A stretch of 28,485 bases of DNA from UBA5336 sp039815055 (GTDB lineage Bacteria; Pseudomonadota; Alphaproteobacteria; Caulobacterales; Hyphomonadaceae). A program made the translations under genes and the position numbers. The DNA lies in the NCBI GenBank assembly GCA_039815055.1, contig JBCCAA010000040.1, forward strand, positions 1 to 28,485. The letters run 5' to 3'. Below the pieces are notes generated by a model. That model was given only the letters and a program-made list of their open reading frames with translations, was not told where the DNA came from and made no database searches. Positions 16,078 to 24,203 of this stretch are shown piece after piece (positions within the stretch are counted from its first letter, which is position 1; each line of letters begins with the position of its first letter).

Positions 16078-16668
16078 CTACGCAACTTCACTGATGTGGG
16101 TGACGATTTTGCCAACCAGACCATAGTCGACCGCTTCTTTTGCACTCATCCAGAAATCGCGGTCTGTATCCTCTTGTATCTTTTCAAGAGGTTTGTCCGT
16201 GGCGTTCGCAAAGATCTGGTTCAGCCGCTCGCGCATCTTGATGATTTCGCGGGCCTGAATTTCCACATCGGTCGCCTGGCCGCCAACACCGCCACGCGGT
16301 TCATGGAGCAGGTAGCGGGTGTTGGTCAGTGAGAAGCGGTTCTCTTTCTTCGCGGCGGCATAGATCAGCGCGCCCGCACTGGCGACCCATCCGGTGCCGA
16401 GCACTTTCACGGGCGCGCCGACAAACTTGATCATGTCGTGGATCATGTCGCCGGACTCCACATGACCACCTGGAGACGAGAGCACCAGGAGGATCGGGTC
16501 CTTGCTGTCTGACGCCAGCGCCAGAAGCCGTTCGCAGACCCGGCGGGCCTGTTTATCGTCAATCCCGCCGGTCAGAAGGATCGTGCGGGCATTAAACAGC
16601 GCCTCTTCCAGAAAGGCATTGGGTTCGCTGGCCGGTTGGGCCGGTTCGTCATCGTCGAGACGGGTCAT
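16078..16668 (-). CDS. ClpP-family serine protease (paralogue)
   Basis: A 196-residue ClpP-fold subunit. The catalytic triad is intact: Ser97 in WVASAGALIYAAA, His122 in LLHEPRGG and Asp171 in DTDRDFW, with the same spacings (25 and 49 residues) as Escherichia coli ClpP. The substrate-strand motif SSPGGHV is at 64-70. The sequence departs from housekeeping ClpP in two places: WVASAG replaces the usual QAASMG, and HEPRGG replaces HQPLGG. No clpX or clpA lies next to it. It therefore looks like the second, divergent ClpP found in many alphaproteobacteria; whether it forms mixed rings with the main ClpP is not known from the sequence. A good ribosome site (TGGAG) precedes the ATG. The upstream neighbour is trcR, 65 bases away. 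Confidence 0.93.
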   Translation of the reverse strand: MTRLDDDEPAQPASEPNAFLEEALFNARTILLTGGIDDKQARRVCERLLALASDSKDPILLVLSSPGGHVESGDMIHDMIKFVGAPVKVLGTGWVASAGALIYAAAKKENRFSLTNTRYLLHEPRGGVGGQATDVEIQAREIIKMRERLNQIFANATDKPLEKIQEDTDRDFWMSAKEAVDYGLVGKIVTHISEVA

Positions 16669-16733
16669 GAACGCTCCAGAGTGTTCGATCAGGTCATACA
16701 GGTGAGGTGGTGCGGCGCGCCGGTCAAGGATGG

Positions 16734-17399
16734 CTAGCCTGTGAAATCACGGAAGACATCTTCCGCCGACAGATCGGGGCCGGTCTGTTCAGTGTCATCG
16801 GCGTCAGTCCCTTCATTGATGGGCTGAAGACCGGGGCCGTCTTCAACAACGCCGCGCTCTTCATCGATCTTGCGCCGACGATCGGCCGCAGAGGTGATGA
16901 TATCATCCAGCTCGATCTGGCTGCACAGGCCCAGCGTCACGGGATCGACCGGGCGGATGTTCTGGGTGTCCCAGTGGGTCTTGTCGCGCACCTTGGTGAT
17001 GGTGCCCTTTGTCGTGCCGATCAGTTTGGAAATCTGCGGATCGGTAACTTCCGGGTGGTGGCGGATGAACCAGGCAATGGCGTTGGGTTTGTCGGCCCGA
17101 CGGATGACCGGAGTATAGCGCGCACCTTTACGTTTGGGCTGGGGAATATGCTCGATTTTGGATTTTTGCACTTTCAGGCGATAGTCGGCATCGGCCTCAC
17201 CCTTGCGAATTTCCTCGCGGGTCAGGATGCCGCCGGCAATCGGGTCAACCCCGCGCATGTTTTCCGCGACATCCCCATCGGCGATGCCTTTCACCTCCAG
17301 ATGGTGCAGCTCGCAGAAGGCGGCGATCTGGCCAAATGACAGCGTGGTGTTGTCGATCAGCCAGATGGCTGTGGCCTTGGGCATAAGAATTTCGGCCAT
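16734..17399 (-). CDS. trcR: DUF1013 / TrcR-type cell-cycle transcriptional regulator
   Basis: A 221-residue protein of the DUF1013 family, named TrcR in alphaproteobacterial annotation. AAGGAG eight bases before ATG 17399 fixes the start; the frame is open further upstream, but that region is a divergent promoter. The N-terminus MAEILMPKATAIWLIDNTTLSF is the family hallmark, and residues about 105-140 (IAWFIRHHPEVTD...ISKLIGTTKGTITKVRD) form a helix-turn-helix. The C-terminal 45 residues are acidic and probably disordered. The family is confined largely to alphaproteobacteria, which is the best taxonomic clue in the window. clpP follows on the same strand, probably in the same transcript. 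Confidence 0.93.
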   Translation of the reverse strand: MAEILMPKATAIWLIDNTTLSFGQIAAFCELHHLEVKGIADGDVAENMRGVDPIAGGILTREEIRKGEADADYRLKVQKSKIEHIPQPKRKGARYTPVIRRADKPNAIAWFIRHHPEVTDPQISKLIGTTKGTITKVRDKTHWDTQNIRPVDPVTLGLCSQIELDDIITSAADRRRKIDEERGVVEDGPGLQPINEGTDADDTEQTGPDLSAEDVFRDFTG

Positions 17400-17585
17400 G
17401 GGGTGACTCCTTGGAACATGTGCCAGAAACGCCGCCGCCCGGCACTTGCGTACCGGGCGGTCAGGAAATTCAGTGGCGAGATAACCTAACAATAAAGTTG
17501 ATATAGCGCCCGCATCGTACAATTGAAAGCCTGCGCAGACGGTAAAGCGATGTCACGAAAACAAACGCACGGGCACGAGGGACAG
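17400..17585. promoter_or_regulatory. Divergent promoter region between trcR and the membrane-protein operon
   Basis: A 186-base gap with an AT-rich island at about 17480-17530. On the minus strand, GCTATATC (complement of 17500-17507) matches the Caulobacter-type -10 element GCTANAWC and would serve trcR, though no well-spaced -35 is evident. On the plus strand, TTGATA (17498) and TACAAT (17518) are promoter-like but only 14 bases apart. A divergent promoter pair is expected here from the gene layout; the exact boxes are uncertain. Confidence 0.4.
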
Positions 17586-18347
17586 ATGACCAAGTTTGCA
17601 AGATGGGCGCTTTTGCCGATTGCCCTGCTCCAGGCCGGTGCACCGGCACTCCACATTCTCATTCCAGGCCTGGAGCCGATCGGTGGCAGCGCAGAGTCGG
17701 GACTGCTTCGCGCGCCGGAAAGCCCGCCTGGCATTTTCTTTGCGATCTGGCTGCCGATTTTCCTCGGATTCATCGCCTTTGCGGGCTACGCGCTGTTTAA
17801 GGATACGCCGCTCTCCCGACGCCTTGCTGTCCCCCTGGTGCTCACCGGTTTGATCGCAAGCTCATGGCAAGTCATCAGCCAGGTAATGGACGGGTCGGTG
17901 CTGGCCTATCCCTTTCTGCTGGCATTGGCGTTCGCGGCGTGGTGGTCCGCCTATCGCTTTGATGAGATGCGCGGGCTCGGATGGGGGTGGCCGACCGTGG
18001 CGGCAGACCTGACAACGGGGCTCTATGCCGGTTGGATGACGGTCGCCGCGGCAATTTCGACCACCAGCACAATCCGCACACTCACGGGGCTGGGCGCCAC
18101 CGACCATGTTTGGCCAATGCTGATATCTTCACTGGTCATTGCAGCCAGCGGCGCACTGTTGGCCTTTGCCCGCATCACGCGAAGTCATTGGTATGTCGTG
18201 GCCCTCGCCTGGGGGCTGACGGGCATCATCATAAACACATGGAGCATCACCGGTATGAATGTGGGCGCAGTTCTGACGGGCTGTGTTGCGCTCTGGGTCC
18301 TGCGGCGACGGTTCACGCTTGGCGCCACCGGGGCGATGGCAGCTTAG
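17586..18347 (+). CDS. Multi-pass inner-membrane protein, Trp-rich, TspO/MBR-like at best
   Basis: A 253-residue protein with seven or eight hydrophobic segments. ATG 17586 follows GAGG with a five-base gap; the in-frame ATG at 17550 lacks this. The segment SPPGIFFAIWLPIFLGFIAFAGYALF (about residues 46-71) resembles the first part of tryptophan-rich sensory (TspO/MBR) proteins, and Trp is frequent in the loops, but the protein is 90 residues longer than TspO and I cannot confirm the family. Role unknown. It ends two bases before the ATG of the next gene, a mechanosensitive channel, so translation is probably coupled. Confidence 0.8.
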   Translation: MTKFARWALLPIALLQAGAPALHILIPGLEPIGGSAESGLLRAPESPPGIFFAIWLPIFLGFIAFAGYALFKDTPLSRRLAVPLVLTGLIASSWQVISQVMDGSVLAYPFLLALAFAAWWSAYRFDEMRGLGWGWPTVAADLTTGLYAGWMTVAAAISTTSTIRTLTGLGATDHVWPMLISSLVIAASGALLAFARITRSHWYVVALAWGLTGIIINTWSITGMNVGAVLTGCVALWVLRRRFTLGATGAMAA

Positions 18348-18349
18348 GC

Positions 18350-19522
18350 ATGACGACACCGACCGACGCCCCCCAACTCGATGCCGCAGCGATCATTGGG
18401 AATGCCGGTCAGATCGATTGGGTTGAAACACTTGTTCCGATCCTGATCCGCATGGCCAGCGCGGGCGCCTGCCTGCTTGTGGTGTGGCTGATGTCAGCGG
18501 GCGCAAAGTCGCTCGTGCGCTTCATTGGCAGGAAACGCATGGCCAGTCATGAGGTGTTTGACGGCTCCACGTGGGATCTGGGCGGGTCGCTGATCCAGTT
18601 TTTCATCCTGCTTGCATCGATCCCGCTCATCCTGGCGCTGGCCGGAGTGAACACTCTGCCCTTCCTGACGGAAAATGCCGTGGGAATTGTGTCAGCTTTC
18701 CTGATCCTATTCGCCGGTATTTTGCTGTCACGTTGGTTCGCCGTTTCGATCCGCAGCTTCGGGCACCGCGCTGCCCAGAACCAGAACGCAGACGACACGC
18801 TGTTCCAGTTCCTGGCCTCAATGGGCCGATACCTGGGCCTGGGGCTGGCGGTGATCCTGGCCCTTCAGCAACTGGGGTTCTCCACCGGCTCGCTGATTGC
18901 CGTTGTCGGCGCCGCCGGTCTCGCGCTCGCCCTGGCACTACAAGACACGCTGCGCGCCGTGGCCGCGGGCGTGATGCTGGCTGTCTTTCGGCCATTTCGC
19001 GTGGGCGATTGGGTGGAAATTTCCGGGCTTGAGGGCGAAGTGACCGAGGTCACGCCCTTCCACACCACCATAAAGACCGTCGACCATCGCAGTGTGATCC
19101 TACCCAATGACAAGGCCTGGGCCGAACCGATCACAAATTACTCCGCCCACGCTGAGCGCCGCGTCGATTTCTATGTCGATATTTCCTACGAGGACGACAT
19201 TGGAAAAGCGCTTGACCTGTTAAGGGCAACGATTGCCGAGACGCCCGGCTGCCGAAGGGCCAATGACATCTGGGTCAGCGCTCACAAGCTAGGCGATTTC
19301 GGGGTCACCTTGCGCGCGCGCGCCTATGTGGCCAAAGCTGATTTCATTACGTTTCGCGGCGCTATCACCAAGCGCGTGAAAGAAGCGTTCGAGCAGGCCG
19401 GGATCACCATTCCCTTCCCACAACAGGTGGAGTATTCGCGGCCCTGGTCGTCGGTATCGGTTCAAATTGACGAGACGTCCAACGCGGGTGATGATTCAAC
19501 GGTCGCCGACAAAAATCCGTAA
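18350..19522 (+). CDS. MscS-family mechanosensitive ion channel (390 residues)
   Basis: The start at ATG 18350 lies two bases after the preceding stop; the open frame further upstream runs inside the preceding gene and is spurious. Four hydrophobic segments (about 30-50, 75-97, 105-128 and 155-175) lead into the pore helix, where Gly/Ala-rich GAAGLALALALQDTLRAVAAG (about 190-210) is the typical small-residue packing helix of MscS channels. The soluble beta domain follows: VFRPFRVGDWVEISG, then ILPNDKAWAEPITNYS, and an alpha/beta C-terminal domain ending in IPFPQQVEYSRPW. The protein is longer than E. coli MscS, with one or two extra N-terminal helices. It would release solutes on hypo-osmotic shock. 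Confidence 0.92.
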   Translation: MTTPTDAPQLDAAAIIGNAGQIDWVETLVPILIRMASAGACLLVVWLMSAGAKSLVRFIGRKRMASHEVFDGSTWDLGGSLIQFFILLASIPLILALAGVNTLPFLTENAVGIVSAFLILFAGILLSRWFAVSIRSFGHRAAQNQNADDTLFQFLASMGRYLGLGLAVILALQQLGFSTGSLIAVVGAAGLALALALQDTLRAVAAGVMLAVFRPFRVGDWVEISGLEGEVTEVTPFHTTIKTVDHRSVILPNDKAWAEPITNYSAHAERRVDFYVDISYEDDIGKALDLLRATIAETPGCRRANDIWVSAHKLGDFGVTLRARAYVAKADFITFRGAITKRVKEAFEQAGITIPFPQQVEYSRPWSSVSVQIDETSNAGDDSTVADKNP

Positions 19523-19532
19523 CGCACACCCG

Positions 19533-19548
19533 ATACCGAACACGGTAT
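19533..19548. repeat. Inverted repeat ATACCG/CGGTAT between the two channel genes
   Basis: A perfect 6-bp stem with a four-base loop (AACA), extendable by a G-T pair, centred in the 48-base gap. Only TTTCC follows on the plus strand, so it is at most a weak attenuator or a processing hairpin that could set the ratio of the two channels. Confidence 0.35.
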
Positions 19549-19570
19549 TTCCTAAACACGAAGAGACTCC

Positions 19571-20443
19571 ATGCTTGAACTTCTCACCGCCGCTACGCCC
19601 GCCTCAAGCGAGGCTGTGAATCTCCTGGATCCGTCCGAGCTGTGGCAGCGCTACCAGCCAGAACTGCTCGCCTGGGGCGTGAAAGCCGTCGGTGCGCTGG
19701 TCCTGATCATCATCGGGATGCGCGTTGCGGGCTGGTTGGCCGGCATGGTGCGCCATCAGGCGCTGAAATATGAGAGCATCGACGACACGCTGGGCAATTT
19801 CTTCGCCTCGCTGGTGCGATGGGCCCTGACGGCAGCGGTCTTTATTGCGGCGCTCCAGGTCTTTGGCGTTCAGGCCACCAGCTTCGTCGCCATTCTCGGT
19901 GGCATGACCCTGGCGCTTGGCCTGGCGATGCAGGGCGCGCTGGGCAATATCGCATCTGGCGTGATGATCATCATGTTCCGTCCCTATGAGCTGGGCGATT
20001 ACATTGAGGCAGCGGGCGTGGCCGGCACGGTCAAGGACATCAACCTGTTCCGCACGGTTCTCGCCACCGTCGACAATGTGCAAATCCTGGTGCCAAACAG
20101 CCAGGCGATTGATGGCGTTATCAAAAACTATTCCGGCTATGACCGCCGGCGCGTCGATGTGATGTTCGGTATCGATTACAATGATGACATGGACAAGGCG
20201 ATCAGCCTGGTCACCGACATCATCAAGGCTGACACCCGGATCCAGAACGATCCAGAGCCATTCGTTGCTGTCACCGAACTGAACATAAGCTCGGTAGACA
20301 TTTCCACGCGCAGCTGGGTCAATGCCAGCGACTATTGGGCCGTGAAGTTCGACCTGATCAAAAAGGTGAAAGAGGCATTCGATGCCAACGGTATTTCCAT
20401 CCCGTATCCACACACGATGATGGTGCAGAAAGCCGCTGAGTAA
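19571..20443 (+). CDS. Small MscS-type mechanosensitive channel (290 residues)
   Basis: The size and architecture match E. coli MscS (286 residues). Three transmembrane segments lie at about 35-57, 78-100 and 105-130; the pore-lining helix (GGMTLALGLAMQGALGNIASG, 113-133) shows the alternating Gly/Ala pattern; RPYELGDYIEAAG and ILVPNSQAIDGVIKNYS mark the beta domain, and the alpha/beta vestibule ends in ISIPYPHTMM. GAAGAG precedes the ATG. The gene lies downstream of the longer MscS paralogue in the same orientation. The two are clearly diverged, so this is not a recent duplication. A strong terminator follows. Confidence 0.94.
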   Translation: MLELLTAATPASSEAVNLLDPSELWQRYQPELLAWGVKAVGALVLIIIGMRVAGWLAGMVRHQALKYESIDDTLGNFFASLVRWALTAAVFIAALQVFGVQATSFVAILGGMTLALGLAMQGALGNIASGVMIIMFRPYELGDYIEAAGVAGTVKDINLFRTVLATVDNVQILVPNSQAIDGVIKNYSGYDRRRVDVMFGIDYNDDMDKAISLVTDIIKADTRIQNDPEPFVAVTELNISSVDISTRSWVNASDYWAVKFDLIKKVKEAFDANGISIPYPHTMMVQKAAE

Positions 20444-20469
20444 AAGCGCTGGCGCGAATCGAAAACACG

Positions 20470-20500
20470 CCCCGCCTGATCAACATCAGGCGGGGTTTCT
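20470..20500. terminator. Intrinsic terminator after the channel operon, possibly bidirectional
   Basis: CCCCGCCTGAT and ATCAGGCGGGG form a perfect 11-bp stem around a CAAC loop, followed by TTTCTTGT on the plus strand. On the minus strand the stem is followed by CGTGTTTTC, so it may also stop the convergent S9 peptidase transcript, whose stop codon is at 20506. Confidence 0.9.
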
Positions 20501-20505
20501 TGTGA

Positions 20506-22452
20506 CTACTCGTCCAGCTCAAGTATCTCTGTCAGGAAGACCGTCTCGGCATCGCGTTGGAAGTCGCGATTGGATTTCTTTCGAAAGCCGTGTCCCTCAT
20601 CCATCGCCATGAGAAACCAGGCCATGGTGTCATTGGCTTTCACCGCCTCGAGGATTTGCTCGGCCTCGGTGTAGGGCACACGCGGATCGTTGAAGCCCTG
20701 GATGATGAAGAGCGGCTTGTAGATCTGGTCGGCGTTCCGCAGCGGGCTGATCTCATCGAAGAAGGCGGAGATTTCCGGATCGCGCTCATCGCCATATTCC
20801 ACGCGTCGCAAATCGCGGCGATAGCCCTTGGTGTTGTCCAGGAAGGTCTTGAAATCAGAGATGCCAACAATGTTGACCCCGCCCGCCAGGCGCGCGCCAT
20901 AGTCGATCATGGAGGCCAGCACCATGTAGCCTCCATAGGAGCCACCATAGACAACCACGCGGTCGCTATCGAGGTCGTCCTGGGTGTCGATCCAATCGAG
21001 AAGCGCGCCAATGTCCTCGACGCTGTCTTTGCGATTGAGGCCATTGTCCAGCGACACATAGGTTTTGCCATAGCCCGATGAGCCGCGAACGTTCGGCACA
21101 GCAACGGCGACACCCAATTCGCGGACCCAATACTGATACGTGGTTGAAAATCCAGGCCGCGACTGGCCTTCCGGCCCACCATGGATCTGGATGATCACAG
21201 GATGTGGCCCCTCCCCTTCCGGGCGATAGACGAAGGCGGGGATGTCGAAGCCATCCGCATTGGGAAACTCGATCAGCTCTGGTGCCACGAAGCCGTCTGG
21301 GTCCAGTCCGCCTGTCTCGGCCCGGGTCCAGCGGGTCAGCGCGAGTGTTTCCACATCGAAACTCCAGGCATCTGACGGGCTGGTGGCGCTGTTGAAAGTG
21401 AACCCCACATCCGTGCTGTCAGGGCTGAAGGTCACGCCTGAGGCAATGCCTACCGGCAGGTCCGGGCCGTCGCTGATGACCCCGGTCTCGAGATCCAGCA
21501 GGCGGATCGTACCAAGGCCACCTTCATTGATGGTGAAGACCACGCGGCTTTCATCGGCAGACACATCCCAGCTGGAAACGTCCCAGTTGATATCGCTGGT
21601 ATAGACGCTCGCTTCGCCGGTTTCAGCGTCATAGCGCACCAGATTGCGAAACTCCGAGCCCTTGTCGGTGACGGTGAGAATGTCGCCGTCGCTGAGGAGT
21701 TCAGCGCCGCTATAGGCCACATCGTCATCGGCGTTGAACTCGGTCCAGTCACCGGTTTCCAGATCCAGGACAAAGATCCGGCTTTTCGTCACGGAGATGT
21801 ATTGCTGAACCGCCAGCTTGCTGCCATCGGATGAAAAATCGATCGGATACAGCGCGCCTTCGCCTTCATGGGCAACCGTCAAAGAGGATGGGTCTTCCGG
21901 ATTGGCGATCAGGATGTCCCAATCGGGATCAGCTCCCGTGGCGCGGTACCAGGCAACCTGTTCGCCATCATCACTCCATTCCAGCCCGCCATTGCGCGTG
22001 TCGGGCTCAGTGAACTGGGTGACATCACCGGACGCGGTGTCGAAATAGAAGCCCTGATAGAATTCATCGCCCCCGGTGTCTTTGCCGAACACAAAGCCAT
22101 CACCATCGGGGTCTGCATTAGCCCCGCCCACGGGCTCATTGTAGAAGGTGAGTTGGCGGCGCATCCCGCCGGGTTCATTGACCTGGTGGACCTGACTCAC
22201 TTCGCCAAACCGTGTTGAGATGAGAATGCCTTCCGCGGTCCAATCGCTGAACCCATGGCCTCGGAAATTGGAATATTGCCGCCGGCGTTCACTGATTTCA
22301 GATGGAATCTCGGGAATGCCCTCCATCACCAGATTGCCTTGCGTGACGCGCTCGTCGGCCATTTCGGCTTCAGGCGCTTCAGCGGGTTCTTGGGCCGGCG
22401 CGGCAAGACAAAAGGCCAATGCGCTCGTGGCGGCGAGAAAAGGCTTCATCAT
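20506..22452 (-). CDS. Secreted S9 (prolyl oligopeptidase-family) peptidase
   Basis: A 648-residue protein from ATG 22452 (ATG 22449 is adjacent). It starts with a Sec signal peptide (cleavage near residue 20, APA-Q). Residues about 55-385 are repeated WD/TolB-like strands forming the beta-propeller that gates the active site, with recurring 'LDLETG' and 'FSPDS' blade motifs. The C-terminal alpha/beta-hydrolase domain (about 390-648) carries Ser505 in GGSYGGY, Asp589 in GFNDPR and His621 in DEGHGF, the S9C-type triad. It is expected to cleave short peptides in the periplasm. An upstream in-frame extension to 22566 enters the divergent promoter region and is unlikely. Confidence 0.93.
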   Translation of the reverse strand: MMKPFLAATSALAFCLAAPAQEPAEAPEAEMADERVTQGNLVMEGIPEIPSEISERRRQYSNFRGHGFSDWTAEGILISTRFGEVSQVHQVNEPGGMRRQLTFYNEPVGGANADPDGDGFVFGKDTGGDEFYQGFYFDTASGDVTQFTEPDTRNGGLEWSDDGEQVAWYRATGADPDWDILIANPEDPSSLTVAHEGEGALYPIDFSSDGSKLAVQQYISVTKSRIFVLDLETGDWTEFNADDDVAYSGAELLSDGDILTVTDKGSEFRNLVRYDAETGEASVYTSDINWDVSSWDVSADESRVVFTINEGGLGTIRLLDLETGVISDGPDLPVGIASGVTFSPDSTDVGFTFNSATSPSDAWSFDVETLALTRWTRAETGGLDPDGFVAPELIEFPNADGFDIPAFVYRPEGEGPHPVIIQIHGGPEGQSRPGFSTTYQYWVRELGVAVAVPNVRGSSGYGKTYVSLDNGLNRKDSVEDIGALLDWIDTQDDLDSDRVVVYGGSYGGYMVLASMIDYGARLAGGVNIVGISDFKTFLDNTKGYRRDLRRVEYGDERDPEISAFFDEISPLRNADQIYKPLFIIQGFNDPRVPYTEAEQILEAVKANDTMAWFLMAMDEGHGFRKKSNRDFQRDAETVFLTEILELDE

Positions 22453-22480
22453 GGGTGAGGTGAGCTCCGTGAAACAGGCG

Positions 22481-22488
22481 TTAACCAT
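22481..22488 (+). promoter_or_regulatory. CtrA-like half-site TTAACCAT in a divergent promoter region
   Basis: This octamer lies in the 143-base gap between the S9 peptidase (minus) and the small membrane protein (plus), 29 bases from the peptidase ATG. TTAACCAT resembles the 8-base form of the CtrA site described for Caulobacter relatives. A single octamer can occur by chance. Confidence 0.25.
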
Positions 22489-22595
22489 AACCCTAGCAGC
22501 CGGGGTCCACTTGGGAAGGGCGCTGCCGCCGAATACGACCTGCCAGGCTGCGAATGAGCGTTTCACTCTTGGGCATTCGCGCGTAAACCGGCGCC

Positions 22596-23063
22596 ATGGC
22601 GATCAAACTTCCAGGCGGTTGGACCCTTGCGCGTGGCCCGGCGATCACCGGCACGGATATCGCTGTTCAGGCGCCCGTGGCCGCGGCGGGTGATGAGGTG
22701 ATCGAGGCCGTGATCCTGGACGACGCCGCCCCGGCTGCCCCCGTCAACGCCCCACGGCCGGTAAAAACCGAGAAACCACCGAAACGGCCCGCGCTGGTGC
22801 GCATCCTCGGCATAGGAATTTGGGGCTGGGCGAAGCTGATCTTCCTGTGCATTCTGATCGGCAGCGGGATTCTTCTGGTCGAAGAGACCCAGCGCGCCAC
22901 GGAGGAAAATGTCGCCAACGCTGCTGCCGATGCCGCGCGCCAGGTCTATTCCGGCGCGCTGTGGGCGGTGCGCAATTTCTGGCAGCCGGCCTTGGCCGGG
23001 GCCGCCGTGGTGATGCCGGTCTGGATCTTGTGGCGGCTGGTGACCCTGCCGTTTCGAAAGTGA
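22596..23063 (+). CDS. Small two-helix membrane protein, unknown function
   Basis: A 155-residue protein. Residues 1-65 are polar and Ala/Pro-rich, probably disordered in the cytoplasm. A first membrane helix spans about 68-95 (IGIWGWAKLIFLCILIGSG), an amphipathic Ala-rich stretch follows (100-127), and a second helix is at 131-150, ending with a basic RLVTLPFRK tail. I recognise no family. The ATG has only a weak ribosome site. Its stop codon abuts the stop of the convergent DUF2147 gene with no space between them. Confidence 0.75.
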   Translation: MAIKLPGGWTLARGPAITGTDIAVQAPVAAAGDEVIEAVILDDAAPAAPVNAPRPVKTEKPPKRPALVRILGIGIWGWAKLIFLCILIGSGILLVEETQRATEENVANAAADAARQVYSGALWAVRNFWQPALAGAAVVMPVWILWRLVTLPFRK

Positions 23064-23519
23064 TCAGCCCGCAGGCGCTGCATCCAGTTCAGACGCGGTC
23101 CAGATCTGGGTTTGACAGATCGGGCCGATGCATCCTTTGACCTGCAGCGTACCGTTGTCCAACCGCTTCAGGCGAGCCCCATACGTCTTACCGCTTTCGG
23201 GGTCATAGATGTCACCGCCGCGCCAATCCCTGGAACGCTCATTGAAGTCGGACAGCATCAGCAGGCCGAGCACAGGTTGGGCCTGCTGCTCAGGGTCAGG
23301 ATTGTTCTCATCGGTGGCTGTTTCAGGCGTCAGGCCGGGGCGAAGTGCGTCAGGATCCATCCAGATGACACGTCCGCAGGGCGTGCCGTCCCCGCAGTCG
23401 CTGATGTTCAGCTTTGCCGAGCCCGCTTCAGTCAACCAGATGCCGAACACGTCTTTACCGTCAGCATGGGCGACGCCAGAAAGGCAAACAGCCAGCAATC
23501 CCAAAATGACAGACCTCAT
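23064..23519 (-). CDS. DUF2147-family secreted protein
   Basis: A 151-residue protein. ATG 23519 is chosen because it begins a clear Sec signal peptide (AHA-D cleavage after about residue 19) and GGAAG lies upstream. The body has the DUF2147 features: GIWLTEAGSAKLNISDCG near the start, CGRVIWM, a 'PVLGLLML' strand, 'W..GDIYDPESGKTY' and a C-terminal strand with LQVKGC. It is probably a small periplasmic beta-barrel of lipocalin-like type; its role is unknown. Four Cys in the mature part (in SDCG, TPCG, KGCIG and PICQ) could form two disulfides. Confidence 0.88.
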   Translation of the reverse strand: MRSVILGLLAVCLSGVAHADGKDVFGIWLTEAGSAKLNISDCGDGTPCGRVIWMDPDALRPGLTPETATDENNPDPEQQAQPVLGLLMLSDFNERSRDWRGGDIYDPESGKTYGARLKRLDNGTLQVKGCIGPICQTQIWTASELDAAPAG

Positions 23520-23606
23520 GGCCAAGCTTCCTTCACGTCGCACGCTTATGCATCTGACACAGGCCACTGCCATAGTCTTGCCAAAACAGCAGATGACAAA
23601 GGCGAC

Positions 23607-24062
23607 ATGAAACCCGTTTTCGTCGGCTTGAGTGCCGCAATCGTCTCTCTCGCCATGGCGCCCGCCGCCTTTGCCTGCTCATGCATGCAATACCAGTCCG
23701 CCTCTGAACAGGCCGAGGCTGCCGACGTGATCTTTGTCGGGCATGTGGTCGATGCCGGCCCGGCGCGCGATACGCGAGGGTTCTTTCAACGCCTTCAGGA
23801 CTGGTCGACCGGGCACAAACCCATGCGCGATGAAATCACCACGTTCCAGGTCGACCGGGTGATCAAGGGCGGCGTGGATGGCGACCTCTCCATCCGCCAC
23901 CTGCCAGGCATCCACAGCGCGACCTGCGGCGTCAGCTTTCCCAAGGGCCAGGAAGTCATCGTGCTGGCCTATTCCGGCTCAGACGGCCAACTCACCACCA
24001 GCCTGTGCAGCTGGCCGCAATTCACAGCCGATGCGTTTGTGGAAAGCACTCAGTCAGACTGA
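23607..24062 (+). CDS. Secreted protein resembling TIMP/NTR-domain proteins
   Basis: A 151-residue protein starting at ATG 23607 (AAAGG five bases upstream; the longer open frame overlaps the divergent DUF2147 gene). The signal peptide ends AFA before Cys24, so the predicted mature N-terminus is Cys-Ser-Cys. The next part, AEAADVIFVGHVVDA, followed by a TTFQVDRVIKG strand and further Cys at 107 and 134, resembles the netrin-like OB fold of bacterial TIMP-like proteins. In animal TIMPs the N-terminal Cys chelates the protease zinc; whether that holds here is inference. The sequence AFAC lacks the Leu at -3 expected of a lipobox. An M48 metalloprotease gene converges with it. Confidence 0.78.
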   Translation: MKPVFVGLSAAIVSLAMAPAAFACSCMQYQSASEQAEAADVIFVGHVVDAGPARDTRGFFQRLQDWSTGHKPMRDEITTFQVDRVIKGGVDGDLSIRHLPGIHSATCGVSFPKGQEVIVLAYSGSDGQLTTSLCSWPQFTADAFVESTQSD

Positions 24063-24147
24063 AGACGGCGGGTCGATGCTGACCTGCGCTCGTGCACCTC
24101 TTCTGACCGCGCCGCCGCCCTTTTGAAAGACAGATGACGCCAACACA

Positions 24148-24180
24148 AAAGACCCGGAACGGGATGCTCCGGGCCTTTCT
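24148..24180. terminator. Likely bidirectional intrinsic terminator between convergent genes
   Basis: AAAG-A-CCCGGA and TCCGGG-C-CTTT form an interrupted stem (one mismatch) around an 11-base loop, followed by TCT on the plus strand. On the minus strand a short TTTTGT follows the stem. It sits between the TIMP-like gene and the M48 peptidase gene, which converge here. Confidence 0.7.
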
Positions 24181-24203
24181 AAGCGTTGGAAGCGGGCTTG
24201 AGA

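Noticed and set aside
19604..20413. A 269-codon open frame on the minus strand
   Set aside because: It is a shadow of the well-supported small MscS channel and has His/Asp-rich sequence without recognisable domains.
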